Of a stretch of 64,000 nucleotides of DNA, positions 53,831-64,000 are shown one piece after another. Position numbers and translations under genes: made by a program. The DNA is from Hygrophila difformis. Taxonomy: Eukaryota > Streptophyta > Magnoliopsida > Lamiales > Acanthaceae. Below the pieces are notes generated by a model that saw only the letters and a program-made list of their open reading frames with translations, was not told where the DNA came from and made no database searches. How positions within the stretch are numbered: position 1 is the first letter of the stretch; every line of letters begins with the position of its first letter. The stretch is from assembly GCA_030278955.1 (NCBI GenBank), contig JAOANR010000003.1:50688902-50752901 (forward strand). The letters run 5' to 3'.

Positions 53831-53946
53831 TCAGTTATGTCCCCATAACTGCCTATGTATTATTCGCTAACAGGTTCGGGTATCGTTGCCCATGATCCTT
53901 CCTCATTGAGCTGGCAGGTCAGCTTGATCGATGTCGTTCAATCGTC

Positions 53947-55004
53947 CTATGGCTCTTCTGGTTGAGGGTTTACCAAATTTAGCCTCTTCTCAATCCTCTC
54001 CTCACGAACATTGCATTCTCTAATCATGTGGTCGTCCCCACCACATCTATAACAAGTCCCGCGCCTTGGGCATTCGCGCACCAGATGGGCTTGGTGGCAC
54101 TGCGGGCAACGTGGTATGACTGTATGACGTATGCCGTTTCTCCCATAATTGAAACCTTTATTCTTATTCTCCTTAAAATTGCCATTGCTAATGTTTTGAT
54201 TCTTTTTCTCAAACTGTTGCGAGTCCTTGCTCGACTCACCATTTTCTTTACGCTTCAGTTGCTGGACTCGATCAATTGCTACAGCTCGATCGTAAACCGT
54301 CTGCAGGTTTGTGAATTGTCCTACTGCAAGTATCTCCCGGATACTAAGGTCAGACCCATCTCGAATTTCTGAGCCTTGTCAGAGTCAGTTGGTACTATCC
54401 TTGTAGCAAATCGCACCAATTCCTTGAATTTGGTGTAGTACTCTTGTACTGTTTGCGCTCCTTGTCTGAGGTTGATAAATTCCTCGTACTTCGCGGTCTT
54501 GGTGCTCAGTGGGTAAAATCTTTCCCTCAAGGCTTCCTTAAGTTCTTCCCAGGTGTAGGCTTCTTCGTCTTCCTCTGAATTCGTTCGAAAGTTTTGCCAC
54601 CACTCATCGGCTTCGCCTCCTAAGTAGTAGGTTACCACGTGTATCTTCTCCTCATCAGGGCATTTGATAGCATTCAAGAGCTTATCAAAGGTACGGATCC
54701 AACCTTCCAACATGGCCGGATCCTCTTGGCCGTCATAATGGGGCGGGTTGTAGGGGTTCACCAATGCCAAGTAGTTGACTTGCGCTACTGGCGGGGGTAC
54801 TGCTGCTTGTGCCCTATGCACCTCGGCATTTCCTAATGCTACGAGTACTTCTTCTACCGTCCTTAAACGTTCATCCATGTTGTTGGGAATAGGAGGCGCT
54901 CGATCTCCTACGTTCGGAGGATTCTCATTGTTGTTAGGTGCGTTTGGGAGGTCAGTGTCAGTGCCGTTTGGGCTTACCTTCCTCAGTTTTCTTCTAGGTG
55001 CCAT
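53947..55004 (-). pseudogene. Gag of the minus-strand chromovirus, frameshifted
   Basis: It starts MAPRRKLRKVSPNGTD. The capsid-type domain includes MLEGWIRTFDKLLNAIKCPD, YLGGEADEWWQNFR and ALRERFYPLSTKTAKYEEFI, typical of Retrotrans_gag. The first frame stops at 54321. A one-base shift near 54340-54350 restores LSIREILAVGQFTNLQTVYD and leads to two zinc knuckles, CPQCHQAHLVREC (spacing variant) and CYRCGGDDHMIREC (CX2CX4HX4C), ending EEP at 53947. It would package element RNA. No protease or RT follows. Confidence 0.82.
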
Positions 55005-55605
55005 TCTCTGTTATAAAAGCACGCGAAGATGAGTTCCTAAGTGGTCAAGATCTAGGACTAAGGCAAAGTTAGTCTTTAGCAGCGCTCCTAAGTCAAAGTC
55101 ATGTCGAATACTAATTTAAGAGTCTTTTCTTAGAGTCGCTGATTCACATAAAGAAGAGTTAGTGCAATTACGTGTGTATGCATATGCAATCCCCCCAATA
55201 AAATTTAATTCATGCATGCATTTTTTTTTTCCTACCCATGGGTTTTAAAAATAAATTTACTCCATGGATAGATTTTAAAAGATTAAGGGTAAAAGGTTTG
55301 GGCCACTATATTGGGCCAAAAGAAATTATTTGGGCTTGAGTAAAAACAAGGGTATTGGGCCAAAATAATTGGGCTTAAAGAAAATTGAGCCCACAATAGT
55401 AAGTATATAAAGTATTGGGCTAAAAATAATTTCTTGGGCTTCTTAAAGAAAATATTTGGGCTTCTAAAAAAAAATTTTGGGTTAAAAATTTGGGCCTTGA
55501 CTTCAAAATAATGATTGGGCTCTTTAAAATATATTACTAGTTTAGAAATAATAAATTTTAAAAATAATAATACTTAAAAATAATAGTTTAAAAATATAAC
55601 CTGGC
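55005..55605 (-). other. Leader of the minus-strand element with TGGGCC/T cluster
   Basis: Non-coding. On the plus strand TGGGCC, TGGGCT or GGGCCA occurs more than ten times between 55305 and 55530. The pattern is shared with 5735-5845 of the related element in the opposite orientation. Confidence 0.6.
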
Positions 55606-55618
55606 TCTGATACCACTC
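55606..55618 (-). promoter_or_regulatory. Primer-binding site (initiator Met tRNA type)
   Basis: On the minus strand TGGTATCAGAGCC lies three bases after the LTR end (GTTACAGAGTGG...). It is a single copy, unlike the triplicated site of the related element. Confidence 0.85.
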
Positions 55619-58457
55619 TGTAACACCCCGGATTTGATAACCCAGGCCGAGGTGTCACCGCCGCACCTCCCTAGCAAGACTCGGTTTCTCCGAGCTTGCT
55701 AAAGAGATGCAAGGCTATGGTTTTTCAGAATTTAAAATATTCAAACAACCCATTACAATATAATTTAAAAATCATAATATCAAAGTTGCAGCGGAAAGTA
55801 AAGTAAAGGGCCGACATGGCCAAAACACGGGTTAAACAGGCCCGTTCCTACTATAGTCTAATGCAAATTTAAAATAAAGTGTTCCCAAAAATTCCCATGC
55901 ATGTACGTGCTCAGTATAATCCATATGCTCTGTAGGAAAAAGAAGGAAATGGTTTGGGTCAGCAAAACGTGCTGAGTAAGTTAACACCTAGCATGACTTA
56001 GGGGTTTCAAAGCCTTTAATTAAATTTAATAAAAACATGCTTGTAGGTAATACACGATTTAAATTAATCATCCACTAATAATTAAATGACATAATTTAAA
56101 ACAAAGAAAATATTCAATTCTCTTAATTTTCTCATGATTTCAGGATTTGGTATTTCAAGGATTTCGCTCTTTCACTTTTGTTCGATATGATCTAGTATAA
56201 TATGTTCTCGGGGAAATGGACCCGCAATAACTTAAACGCATCCTAGGGAATCAAACCCGTAGGATCAACACACGTCCTGGGGAATCGAACCCGCAGGAAA
56301 ACAAACGATCGCCCTTGGGGAATCGAACCCGCAAGAACTCAAATACATCCTAGGGAATTGAACCCATAGGAATCAACACACATCCTGGGGAATCGAACCC
56401 GCAGGAAAACAAACAATCGCCCTTGGGGAATCGAACCCGCAAGAACTCAAATACATCCTAGGGAATTGAACCCATAGGAATCAACACACATCCTGGGGAA
56501 TCGAACCCGCAGGAAAACAAACAATCGCCCTTGGGGAATCGAACCCGCAAGGTAAGAACACATTTCGCAAGTTTCACATGTTTCTCAAAATATAACTTAT
56601 ACAAGTCGCTGTCTTACTCCATAATTATTTAAAAATTCATTTTAAGTCCAAAAATTCTGAAATTTCACCAGTAACTCGAAAACACGGAGACGAACAAGTT
56701 TCATGTTTTAAGTTTCTCGATCCGGGTTAAGAAAACGAGCCAAAAATCAAGTCTTTCACCAAAGTAGCATGCTGTCAGGTTTCAGATTTTGACAAAGCTT
56801 CAAAACTCGACAATTTGACACATCAAATGGACTCCAAAAATTCTGAAATTTTATATGCACATACTAGACATGATTTTCTACAACTTTCATTTAGATTGTG
56901 AAGATCAATTCGGGCTAGAAAATATAGGAACATGCTCATCAAGTTCGGACATCTACACTGTCAGATTTCCGAAAACATTTTACAAAGCAGTTTATGTTCA
57001 GATCGTTTTGGGGTAGCAAACGTTGATGAAAATCGATGAAATTTTTACACAACATAGTTTAATGTGTTAGGATCAAAAGTCTAGTTTTGAGTTTTTCGGT
57101 TTGAACTCTTGAAGTAGGGGTTTTGATCCGATTACAAATCTGTTACAGTTTCATGTTAGACTTTTAGGGCAGGTCTGTTGGAGGCCATTTTCGGGTATCA
57201 AAACACAACGAAAAATTATGAAAATTTTACACAAACTAGATCTATGTCTTAGGAACATTTTTTATGTTTTGAGTTTTTCCGTTTGAGCAGTTTTAAGTGT
57301 TCGAAAAATTCGCACAAAATTGTTGCGCTGAGGGTTTTTCGTGTTGACAGATTTTAGAGTTATTAAATCCATATGTTTGGTTGCATTTTAAGTCACCCCA
57401 AACCAAGTAAGTATTAACTTACAGTGGGGATGATGTCTAGGAGGTCACGGGGTCGTCCGGAATCCACGGGATGTCACGAACGAACCTCCTCAAGTCGGTT
57501 TCTTCTTCCTTTGGCTCCGATTTGTGTTTGCATATGAAAATCCGTAAGTTAGAACGATGGCTATGGTATTAAAACGAATATAAGACCTGATTTACATCTT
57601 ACCAATAATCTAAAGCCTGAAGTCCTTGATCTAAACACTTTCTCGGTCGGATTCGGTCGCCGGAAAGTCGTCGGAAGGTCGTCGGAAAGCGAGGAACTTG
57701 TGTTTTCGGTTTTGGGAGAGTTTAAGATGAAGAAAAGGGTTTGGAGACTGAAAAGTTGGATAGGGAGCAGCCAATTCTCAGCCTTATTGCCTTTCCCTCG
57801 GCTGGAATCAAGTTTCCAAAGTCGGGGTCGTAAATTTTGGCAAGAAATCGCCGAAATCGGGCAAGTTGGCAGCTGCTGCTGCACTGGCGCGCTGGTGGCG
57901 CGGTGTTAGGCCAAAGGGCGCGCGGCGGGCGCGCGGCCTGGTCTGGGCCGTGCGTTCGGACTGGGCCGTACGATCCCGTCGGGCCTTTTCTCCTCTCTTT
58001 CGGACTTCTGTGCTCTTACGTTTTCGGGCTCGATTTTTCGGGTCATTCTCGGATTACAAATTCTTATCTTAAATTTATCTCGTCTCGAATTAATCCCGTA
58101 TTCGAAATCTGGAGTTCGTCGCGTTTGGATTCGTCGGCTTCTAATTCGTCGTCCTTTGACTCCCATGCAACAATTTATCTAATTAAATTATTTCCGACTC
58201 CACGGTTTCCTGGAATTAAAATTCTTTTCTTTCTTGAATTTAATTCCAATTCTTTTGACTCGATTTCATGGAATGTCTTCGGGCTTCCTTTCCCTCTTTT
58301 ATTCCATTTTGAAATTTTGAATCTATCGGCGTCTCATTTCCGAGCAATAATTTATTGTGCTAAATTTTTTTCTTCTTCTCGGAGATATTTCAACCTTGAT
58401 TTGATTAAGAAATAAATTTTATTCCTTTGGACGCCGATAAAAATCCCGGGTATTACA
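55619..58457 (-). repeat. 5' LTR of the minus-strand element
   Basis: One base shorter than its partner because of an indel near 55804. Array at 56207-56552. It begins, on the minus strand, at 58457 with TGTAATACCCGGG, preceded by ATATT of the CACTA. Confidence 0.88.
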
Positions 58458-58910
58458 ATATTTGAGAAGGTATACTATATAGGACACATGGCGGAATATG
58501 ATTGATTGGCTAGAGACTTAGCCCAGCTGGTTAGGGTTGTGGTTGGGTGTACTGAGGTCATTGGTTCGAGCCCCCTCCTGAGCACGCCCTTTTCCCATAA
58601 AAGAGAATTACCGACTGCAAGATGCGGTCGGTAAACTCAACGGGGACCTTTCGGGACTAGATATTACCGACCGCATGTGCGGTCGGTTAGGGTTGTTTAG
58701 AGATATTTTTTTGAAAAAGTATATATAATTTTTTAGACCTATTAATTATTCTCTAAGACATAAATCATAGACAATAGAAAAAGTATAAATTCTACTAAAC
58801 AAACATTGTATTAGTATTTTAATTTATTTGAATTTGATTTGAACTGGGCAAATAATTAATAAAACAATACATTCAATTTTTTATCGTGTGTGTAATAATT
58901 CCATATCAAA

Positions 58911-59078
58911 CGTGTCGAAGCATTGGAAATGACCTTTGCTTGCGAAAGTCAGGGGAAGAAGAAGAAGAAGTCGAATAAGAAGAAGAAGAAAAACAATAAG
59001 CGTGTTCCACAAGTAATGATTACATTTGAAAATTCGAATTCACATCGGCACCTCAATCATCACCAATCAACCAGTTAA
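58911..59078 (+). pseudogene. Exon-like fragment with Lys-rich tail, copy B
   Basis: Same 168-base frame as 13318-13485, with a residue change (ACES instead of ACKS) that makes it closer to ACEM of the chimeric tail. Open to TAA at 59076-59078. The source gene is not securely identified. Confidence 0.4.
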
Positions 59079-59577
59079 GCTATATACTCCATTAGATAGC
59101 AGTTGCATATAGTCATATAGGTAATCAAATACTCTACAACAATCTAAAATCGGTGCCCGTATTACAATGCATCCACTAAATTATACCTATGTTTTTTTGG
59201 CTCATTGTACAATGTTCGAGCCTTTCTATTTTTTTATTCACTGTAGGATATTGTATAATTTCGTTTTAAATAAAAGGATCTCCCACGCAATTTAACATTT
59301 TGTTTGATGGAATTACCGTTTAATTACTTAAATTTTTTTAGTGCCTAAACCTTTTGGGTCCATGGAGATCCTGCTATATTTTAATTTATTTGTTACAAAA
59401 TAAAAGAATTTCTATTGTTTTTATTTGTTTGTTTTTTTTCGTTTGACTTACAATTCATTATTTTACATACAAAATTAAGCTTTACATTTTCAAGAACTGT
59501 GCTATTCTTTTATGGGAAGTACATCTATATATTTTATATGGTTGTTCAATTTGTTGGTTGAATAAAGTATTACTATT

Positions 59578-59748
59578 TTTTTTTTTTGGAGGAGCCATTG
59601 AAGGCCTGGAAAGGGGTGGTGGGAGCCCATGCCACACAATTACAAAGGGGAAATAAAGGGAGGGATAGGGGGCCAGTGGGAATCGAACTTCCAACCTTCC
59701 GTTGGAAGTCAAAGGACTTAACCGTTTGGGCTATGTCCTCATCCCTAT
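59578..59748 (-). mobile_element. tRNA-derived SINE
   Basis: 171 bp flanked by a 14-bp target duplication AAAGTATTACTATT (59564-59577 and 59749-59762). Read on the minus strand it starts ATAGGGATGAGGACATAGCC, has box A-like TAGCCCAAACGG and box B GTTCGATTCCC, and ends in an A-tail. Copy A of the locus has the uninterrupted target at 13974-13987, so both ends and the insertion are certain. Confidence 0.9.
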
Positions 59749-60087
59749 AAAGTATTACTATTAGTCTATTACTTTAAGTCATGCAATTAAAAAAACATTA
59801 AGATAATAATGTATCTCACTAATTGAGTAAATAGACAAATAAATAAATATATACGTTAATTATACATGAAAAGAAAAAGACAATTAAATATTATGAATGT
59901 GCTATTAATAGAAAGCCCACAAAAATCTACATTTTACGTAAGATAAGTTCTTATTTGAACTAATGAAAAATATATTCATTTTCTACATTATTCATATGGA
60001 AATCACATAATATTTTTTATTTTTTATTTTTGGCTGAAATCATATAATTAATACAAGTCAAATAAAATAAATCAATGAATTATTTAG

Positions 60088-60731
60088 GATTTCAAATAAC
60101 TGATACAATTAATTGGCTTTGGAAATCTTAAATATTTAAATTGCCTGAAATCTCCAAAAAGTAAATTGCCTCGGGAACTTAGCCAAATTCAATCTATGAT
60201 TACCCTTAACAAATAATGATAAACAAATAAAAAAATATAGGCATCCTAAATATGATGATTGCTATTGGGAACCTCAAAATTTTAAATTACCATGAGAACC
60301 TAGACATATTATATCTATCATTATCCAAAATAAATAAAAAAAAGTATACTATTAACGTATTTAATTATAATATAATTTAATGATACTAAGTGATAATTAT
60401 ATGAAAATATAAAATTAGAATATAATTTTTTGGATTTCATTGTAGTGTTGTCAGCTATGGGTGTTATTAGTCTATTAAATGTATGTAGACTTGGCCACAT
60501 TTATAATCCACCTGTTTCGATTCAACTGGATTATGCGATTTTCAAAATATTATTATCTGAAAGAAGTATTATTGATTTTATAAAGTGACAAGTGAGTAAT
60601 GATGGATACAATGGATAAATGTGCAATTGATACAATAAAATATTAAAGTAAAGTTATTGTTGATTGAATTAAATGCAGGATTTACCTTTGGGAACCCCAA
60701 AGATTTGAATTGCATTGTGAACTTAGTCAAA
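60088..60731. repeat. Diverged GGGAACC direct repeats
   Basis: Three related stretches (near 60120-60200, 60255-60330 and 60675-60730) carry TTGGGAACC, AAATTGC and GAACTTAG in order. No ORF. Probably a decayed tandem repeat or element remnant. Confidence 0.4.
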
Positions 60732-60915
60732 CTAGTAAGTAACCCGTCGAGACTCGACGGGCATAATTATGTATTTTAAATAATACATATATTTATATTG
60801 TATAAAATAATAAAAAAAAAATATTTTGAGTAATGAAAATATGTAATGATTTTATATCTATTTGAAAGGTGATGTATAATAGTAATATAATTTAACTATT
60901 TTTCAAACTAACTAA

Positions 60916-61302
60916 GAGGGTATTTGGATATGCGTTTTAAAAAGTGTTGCAGCGTTTAGAATATGGATAATCGAATAATTAACAAAACGTGCTATAGAAA
61001 ATTAAGTGTTTGGATGAGCTTATGCTGTTTCAAATCGCAATAATCAAATAATCATTAAAAAGTGTTTGGATTTGCATTTTTCATTACCTCAAAAGGCAAA
61101 AATATAGTAAAATCTATTTTTGACTAAACGGAATTTTCTCGCAGCATCAAAATGTAGCTGCAAGAAAATAGTTTTTCATTCCCTCATAACGCAAATAATA
61201 AATTATTAGGAGTTAGTACACTAACAGGATTAACTGATTATTTGCATTTTGCAAATGCAATCATCAGATAATTTGTCCCAAAATACACAAACAAACACCC
61301 TC
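60916..61302. mobile_element. Tourist-like (PIF/Harbinger) MITE
   Basis: 387 bp. Terminal inverted repeats GAGGGTATTTGG and CAAACACCCTC are flanked by TAA on both sides (60913-60915 and 61303-61305). AT-rich with internal inverted pieces and no ORF. It sits inside the Helitron relic. Confidence 0.65.
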
Positions 61303-61548
61303 TAAGAAATTATATTATACCGTTTTATTTAGCTTCTATGGCTTATCCAGTAAAAACTTAACAAATCAATAAAAATAATTATTAAAATAATATTTTTATT
61401 TAATTTGAAATTGAAATTAAAATAAAATAAAATTTAAATATAAGTATCAAGTATAATAGGAAAAATTCCCTCAAATTACATTCCTGAAAATCTCATTGGT
61501 ATGGGCTAATATAGTACTATCTTTAAAAATGTCTGAATTTGAAGTGGT

Positions 61549-63330
61549 TCAGTTTATATTTGTATATGTACTCTTAAAAATTGTCGCTATAGGATCAACC
61601 GTATAATTTATGAGAATATCATACGGAAATGTCACATTTAATTGTAGATCTTCAAAATCAATACCAGCTTTACTATCACCTACATAGAGTATCCATTTTG
61701 CAAATTTTCTGTAATATATAAATTTTATTGTAAACAACATTTCTTATGATATCTTAAGTTAATCATTCTTAATTGCATATTAATACTTTGAGCCACATCT
61801 TGCTAGTGACACGAAATATTGCAACATAACTGTTCATAGCTAAAAACTGGTTTTGGAAAATAAAGTCAAACATTCTTTAAAGATTAGCATTGAATTTTGT
61901 TTATAATCATAGCAAAACAAACTACAAGTTGAAATTTTATCATCTAAAATCGAAAGAGAAATTTGGTTAAATCAAATAGGCTCATAATTATTCTACCAAT
62001 CAAGAATGTTTTACTTTCATAGTTTTCTGAAAATTAGTTTAACCTCAATAATATGGTTCAGCATCTTGGTTACTATCAACCTATTTATATTGCATACTTT
62101 ATTGATGGATCTATATTCCTAATAAGCATGACTATGCAACCCTAATTCAACTATATTTCATGATTCGGTAATCCAGAATAATTGATCACGTTTAGATATT
62201 TTAGTGAAAATAATTCATTGACATTATCTATGCTTTCATCGTCTTTACGAATATTGTTAGGAACTGATATATACATTCTCATTTGCAGACATACATTCCA
62301 TGATCTAATCATTAATTGTATTAACAATCTCATTAATAGGGATTAGTATAGCAATATCTTTAAAAATATCTTGATTTGAAGTGATGCAGTTTATATTTGT
62401 ATAAGTACTCTTAACAATTGTTGCTATAGTACATCTCCAAGATCAATACCAGATTTACAAATTACCACCACCTACATGAGGAATTCATTGTGCAAATTTC
62501 TATCATATATAATTTTCATTGTAAGCAACATTTCTTATAGTATCTTGGGTTAATTAATCTTAAGTACATACTAATACTTGGAGTCCCCTCTTTCTAGTGA
62601 CAGGATATATTGCAACGTATCACTAACATGGGTAAAAATTGACTTTTTATGATAGAGTCCACATTCTTTAAAGATTGATGACATTGACTTTTTTATATAG
62701 TCATAGTAAAACAAAATGCGAGTGTGACTTTTTTCCATTGAAATCGAATGAGGATTTTAGTTAATTCAGACGGGCTAATAATCATTATATCAATCAAATT
62801 TTTTTATCCAAATAATGAGCTTTGTTTTAATGAGAAGAGATATCAAATAATTTTCTGGGATAAGTTTTTTGCAGGTAGAATTCTCGTCACACTCCAGTGG
62901 AATACAAAATCCAGAATATGCAGTCATATCTCTTTGAAGGAGTAGAGATGCTATTCCACTGGATGATCTATGCAACACAATATCACTTCTCCCACGAAGG
63001 CCTAAACATAATATTTTCTAGATAAATTATTGATAAATGTCTTGTCAGTTCCACCACGTAAAGAAAAAGAATTAACCCTCATCACTATCAGATATATACA
63101 TTATTTTATTATAAACATTCACCTACTCATTAATCAACAAACGTAATAGCTTAGCATGATCTGTCTTCATTTCTTCCTTATTATAATATGTCTCTTCTAG
63201 TATCAACAGATTATTTGTTTCAGATGTTAAAGCTTCATTCAGTACCGACATTCCAGAGAAACTTTTCAATTTATAGAATTTGCAGCATTTAGCCTTTCAA
63301 TTTCTAACAAAGCTAGATTTATATTTGTTC
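61549..63330 (-). pseudogene. Helitron helicase (PIF1-type) remnants
   Basis: On the minus strand, from high to low coordinates: LTEEQI.LALLEIERLNAAN (63330-63270), SSSGIASLLLQRD and KLIPENYLISLLIKTKLIIW (62978-62790, up to the Walker B region), a damaged KFAQWIPHVGGGN (near 62480), DNVNELFSLKYLNVINYSGL then PNHEI (62333-62151), and again KFAKWILYVGDSKAGIDFED (61740-61549). These are Helitron helicase blocks in the expected order except that the FAKW block appears twice because of a tandem duplication (61494-62010 against 62335-62800). The Walker A block and the Rep domain are not visible. Confidence 0.65.
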
Positions 63331-63558
63331 TTCGGTTAACTGCAAATATATTGAAATATAGATTAATGAAGTATTTCTTAAAAAATAGATTAAAAAAATT
63401 AACTTTTTCTTTATTTATTTATTGATGGATCTATTCGTATCCCAATAACTCTTTATACAATATATTCTTTTATTTATAATATGCTTTACGAAAATAACTA
63501 ATTTACTCTAAACCAATTATATATAGAATATGAATTTTCAAAATTCTCTTAAAAATTA

Positions 63559-63882
63559 CTCCCTCCGTCCCATTAATTCTATCCACTTTCGTCTTTGGTC
63601 CGTCCCATTCCATTTGTCTCATCCCTTTTTTGGATATAATAACTACAAACCTACTCCCATCACATCACAGTAATAAATAAATATATTAAAATTTCAAACA
63701 CACAACTATCATATCACAAATAAAAAATCAATTAACAATTCAAAACTCATTACAATCACATCACATAAATTCCTAATTTACCACAACTTTACCACTAATC
63801 TACCATTACATTAAATACTAATTATCCCACATAAAATACCGTTTCTAAAAGTTTTGAGACGCTTTTAACGGGACAGAGGGAG
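63559..63882. mobile_element. Stowaway-like MITE
   Basis: 324 bp starting CTCCCTCCGTCCC and ending GGGACAGAGGGAG, flanked by TA (63557-63558 and 63883-63884), the ends and target of Tc1/mariner-type Stowaway elements. Non-coding. Confidence 0.8.
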
Positions 63883-63884
63883 TA

Positions 63885-64000
63885 TAATTTTTTGTATTAT
63901 TTTTAATATAATAAAATATAAATAAGATTTATACTATTTAGTATTTTTTTATATACAATTAGAATGATATAATTATAAAACATATTTTTTTAAAGATTAG
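63885..64000. other. AT-rich window end
   Basis: No feature is recognised in the last 116 bases. Confidence 0.5.

Larger units (their letters stand above)
50673..58457 (-). mobile_element. Ty3/Gypsy chromovirus-type LTR retrotransposon, gag only, minus strand
   Basis: LTRs of about 2840 bp (50673-53512 and 55619-58457) read TGTAATACCCGGG...GGGGTGTTACA on the minus strand. ATATT target duplications lie at 50668-50672 and 58458-58462. Its LTR ends, leader and purine-tract region are clearly related to the element at 2069-12924. The interior is only 2.1 kb: primer site, leader, frameshifted gag with zinc knuckles, then the 3' end; pol is wholly deleted. About 16 LTR differences by eye make it older than its relative in copy A. 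Confidence 0.9.
49913..58690. mobile_element. CACTA element, copy B, right end deleted, split by an LTR element
   Basis: The left end CACTACAAGAAAAATG starts at 49913 after TTA, the same site as in copy A. Interior sequence (49913-50672 and 58458-58690) is colinear with 839-1920 with small indels. The right terminal repeat is missing: CGCATGTGCGGTCGGTTAGGG joins directly to the flank at about 58696. It can no longer transpose. Confidence 0.85.
58696..60087. repeat. Right flank of the duplicated locus, copy B
   Basis: Colinear with 13103-14312, interrupted by the SINE at 59578-59748. The Lys-rich exon-like frame is at 58911-59078. Homology ends at TTTAG (60087), where copy A passes into the LINE. 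Confidence 0.8.
60732..63400 (-). mobile_element. Decayed Helitron, minus strand
   Basis: The 3' end on the minus strand is CCCGTCGAG-T-CTCGACGGG (perfect 9-bp stem, 60742-60760), then TTACTTA and CTAG (60732-60735), followed by T. This is a canonical Helitron terminus. Helicase fragments on the same strand lie upstream. The 5' end is not identified and may lie beyond 63400 or outside the window. Confidence 0.75.

Noticed and set aside
61549..61740. Small independent minus-strand gene
   Set aside because: Its residues match a block of the Helitron helicase and it is one part of a tandem duplication.

Overview
The window is repeat-rich nuclear DNA from a flowering plant, most likely a eudicot; the species cannot be read from the sequence. 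The evidence is the element content: CACTA, Ty3/Gypsy chromovirus, Athila, L1-type LINE, Helitron, tRNA-derived SINE, Tourist- and Stowaway-like MITEs, and spliced fragments of plant genes. I see no intact ordinary host gene. Nearly all coding capacity belongs to mobile elements or captured gene pieces. A 500-base assembly gap lies at 22158-22657.

Layout. (1) 1-14312 is one copy (A) of a duplicated locus: a chimeric gene-fragment tail, then a small CACTA element (839-13000, TSD TTA) split by a 10.9-kb LTR element (2069-12924, TSD GTAAG), then a flank of about 1.3 kb. The LTR element is a gutted chromovirus that carries a large gene on the opposite strand. (2) 14313-20741 is a decayed L1 LINE fused in frame to a second copy (C) of the chimeric tail, ending in an A-run. 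(3) 20742-22157 is a pararetrovirus-like block of three overlapping ORFs cut by the gap. (4) 22658-29246 is mostly anonymous DNA with one gene-fragment exon, a LINE RNase H relic, a Helitron 3' end and a decayed coding remnant. (5) 29247-46880 is a 17.6-kb Athila-type element (TSD GCATA, tRNA-Asp primer site, gag-pol). Two tandem related ORFs lie after the integrase, and each is preceded by a four-unit hairpin array like the one in the LTR. (6) 47400-60087 is the other copy (B) of the duplicated locus: a cysteine-synthase/calmodulin chimera and the same CACTA insertion, interrupted by a different LTR element on the minus strand (50673-58457, TSD ATATT, gag only) and by a SINE at 59578-59748 whose empty site is preserved in copy A. 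(7) 60732 to at least 63330 is a minus-strand Helitron relic with helicase remnants, hosting a Tourist-like MITE; a Stowaway-like MITE lies at 63559-63882.

How the parts relate. LTR pairs compared by eye give about 5 differences in 3375 bp for the copy-A element, about 16 in 2840 for the copy-B element and about 15 in 2117 for the Athila element, so the copy-A insertion is the youngest. The CACTA insertion predates the A/B duplication because both copies share the same target site. The two chromovirus-type LTR elements and the SINE came later because each is in only one copy.

The most unusual theme is stem-loop arrays. Each of the three LTR families carries its own tandem stem-loop repeat array. 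In the Athila element the same array is reused in front of two internal genes. Those two genes belong to the same protein family as the antisense gene of the copy-A element, and all three genes look like separate transcription units with their own pyrimidine-rich leaders.
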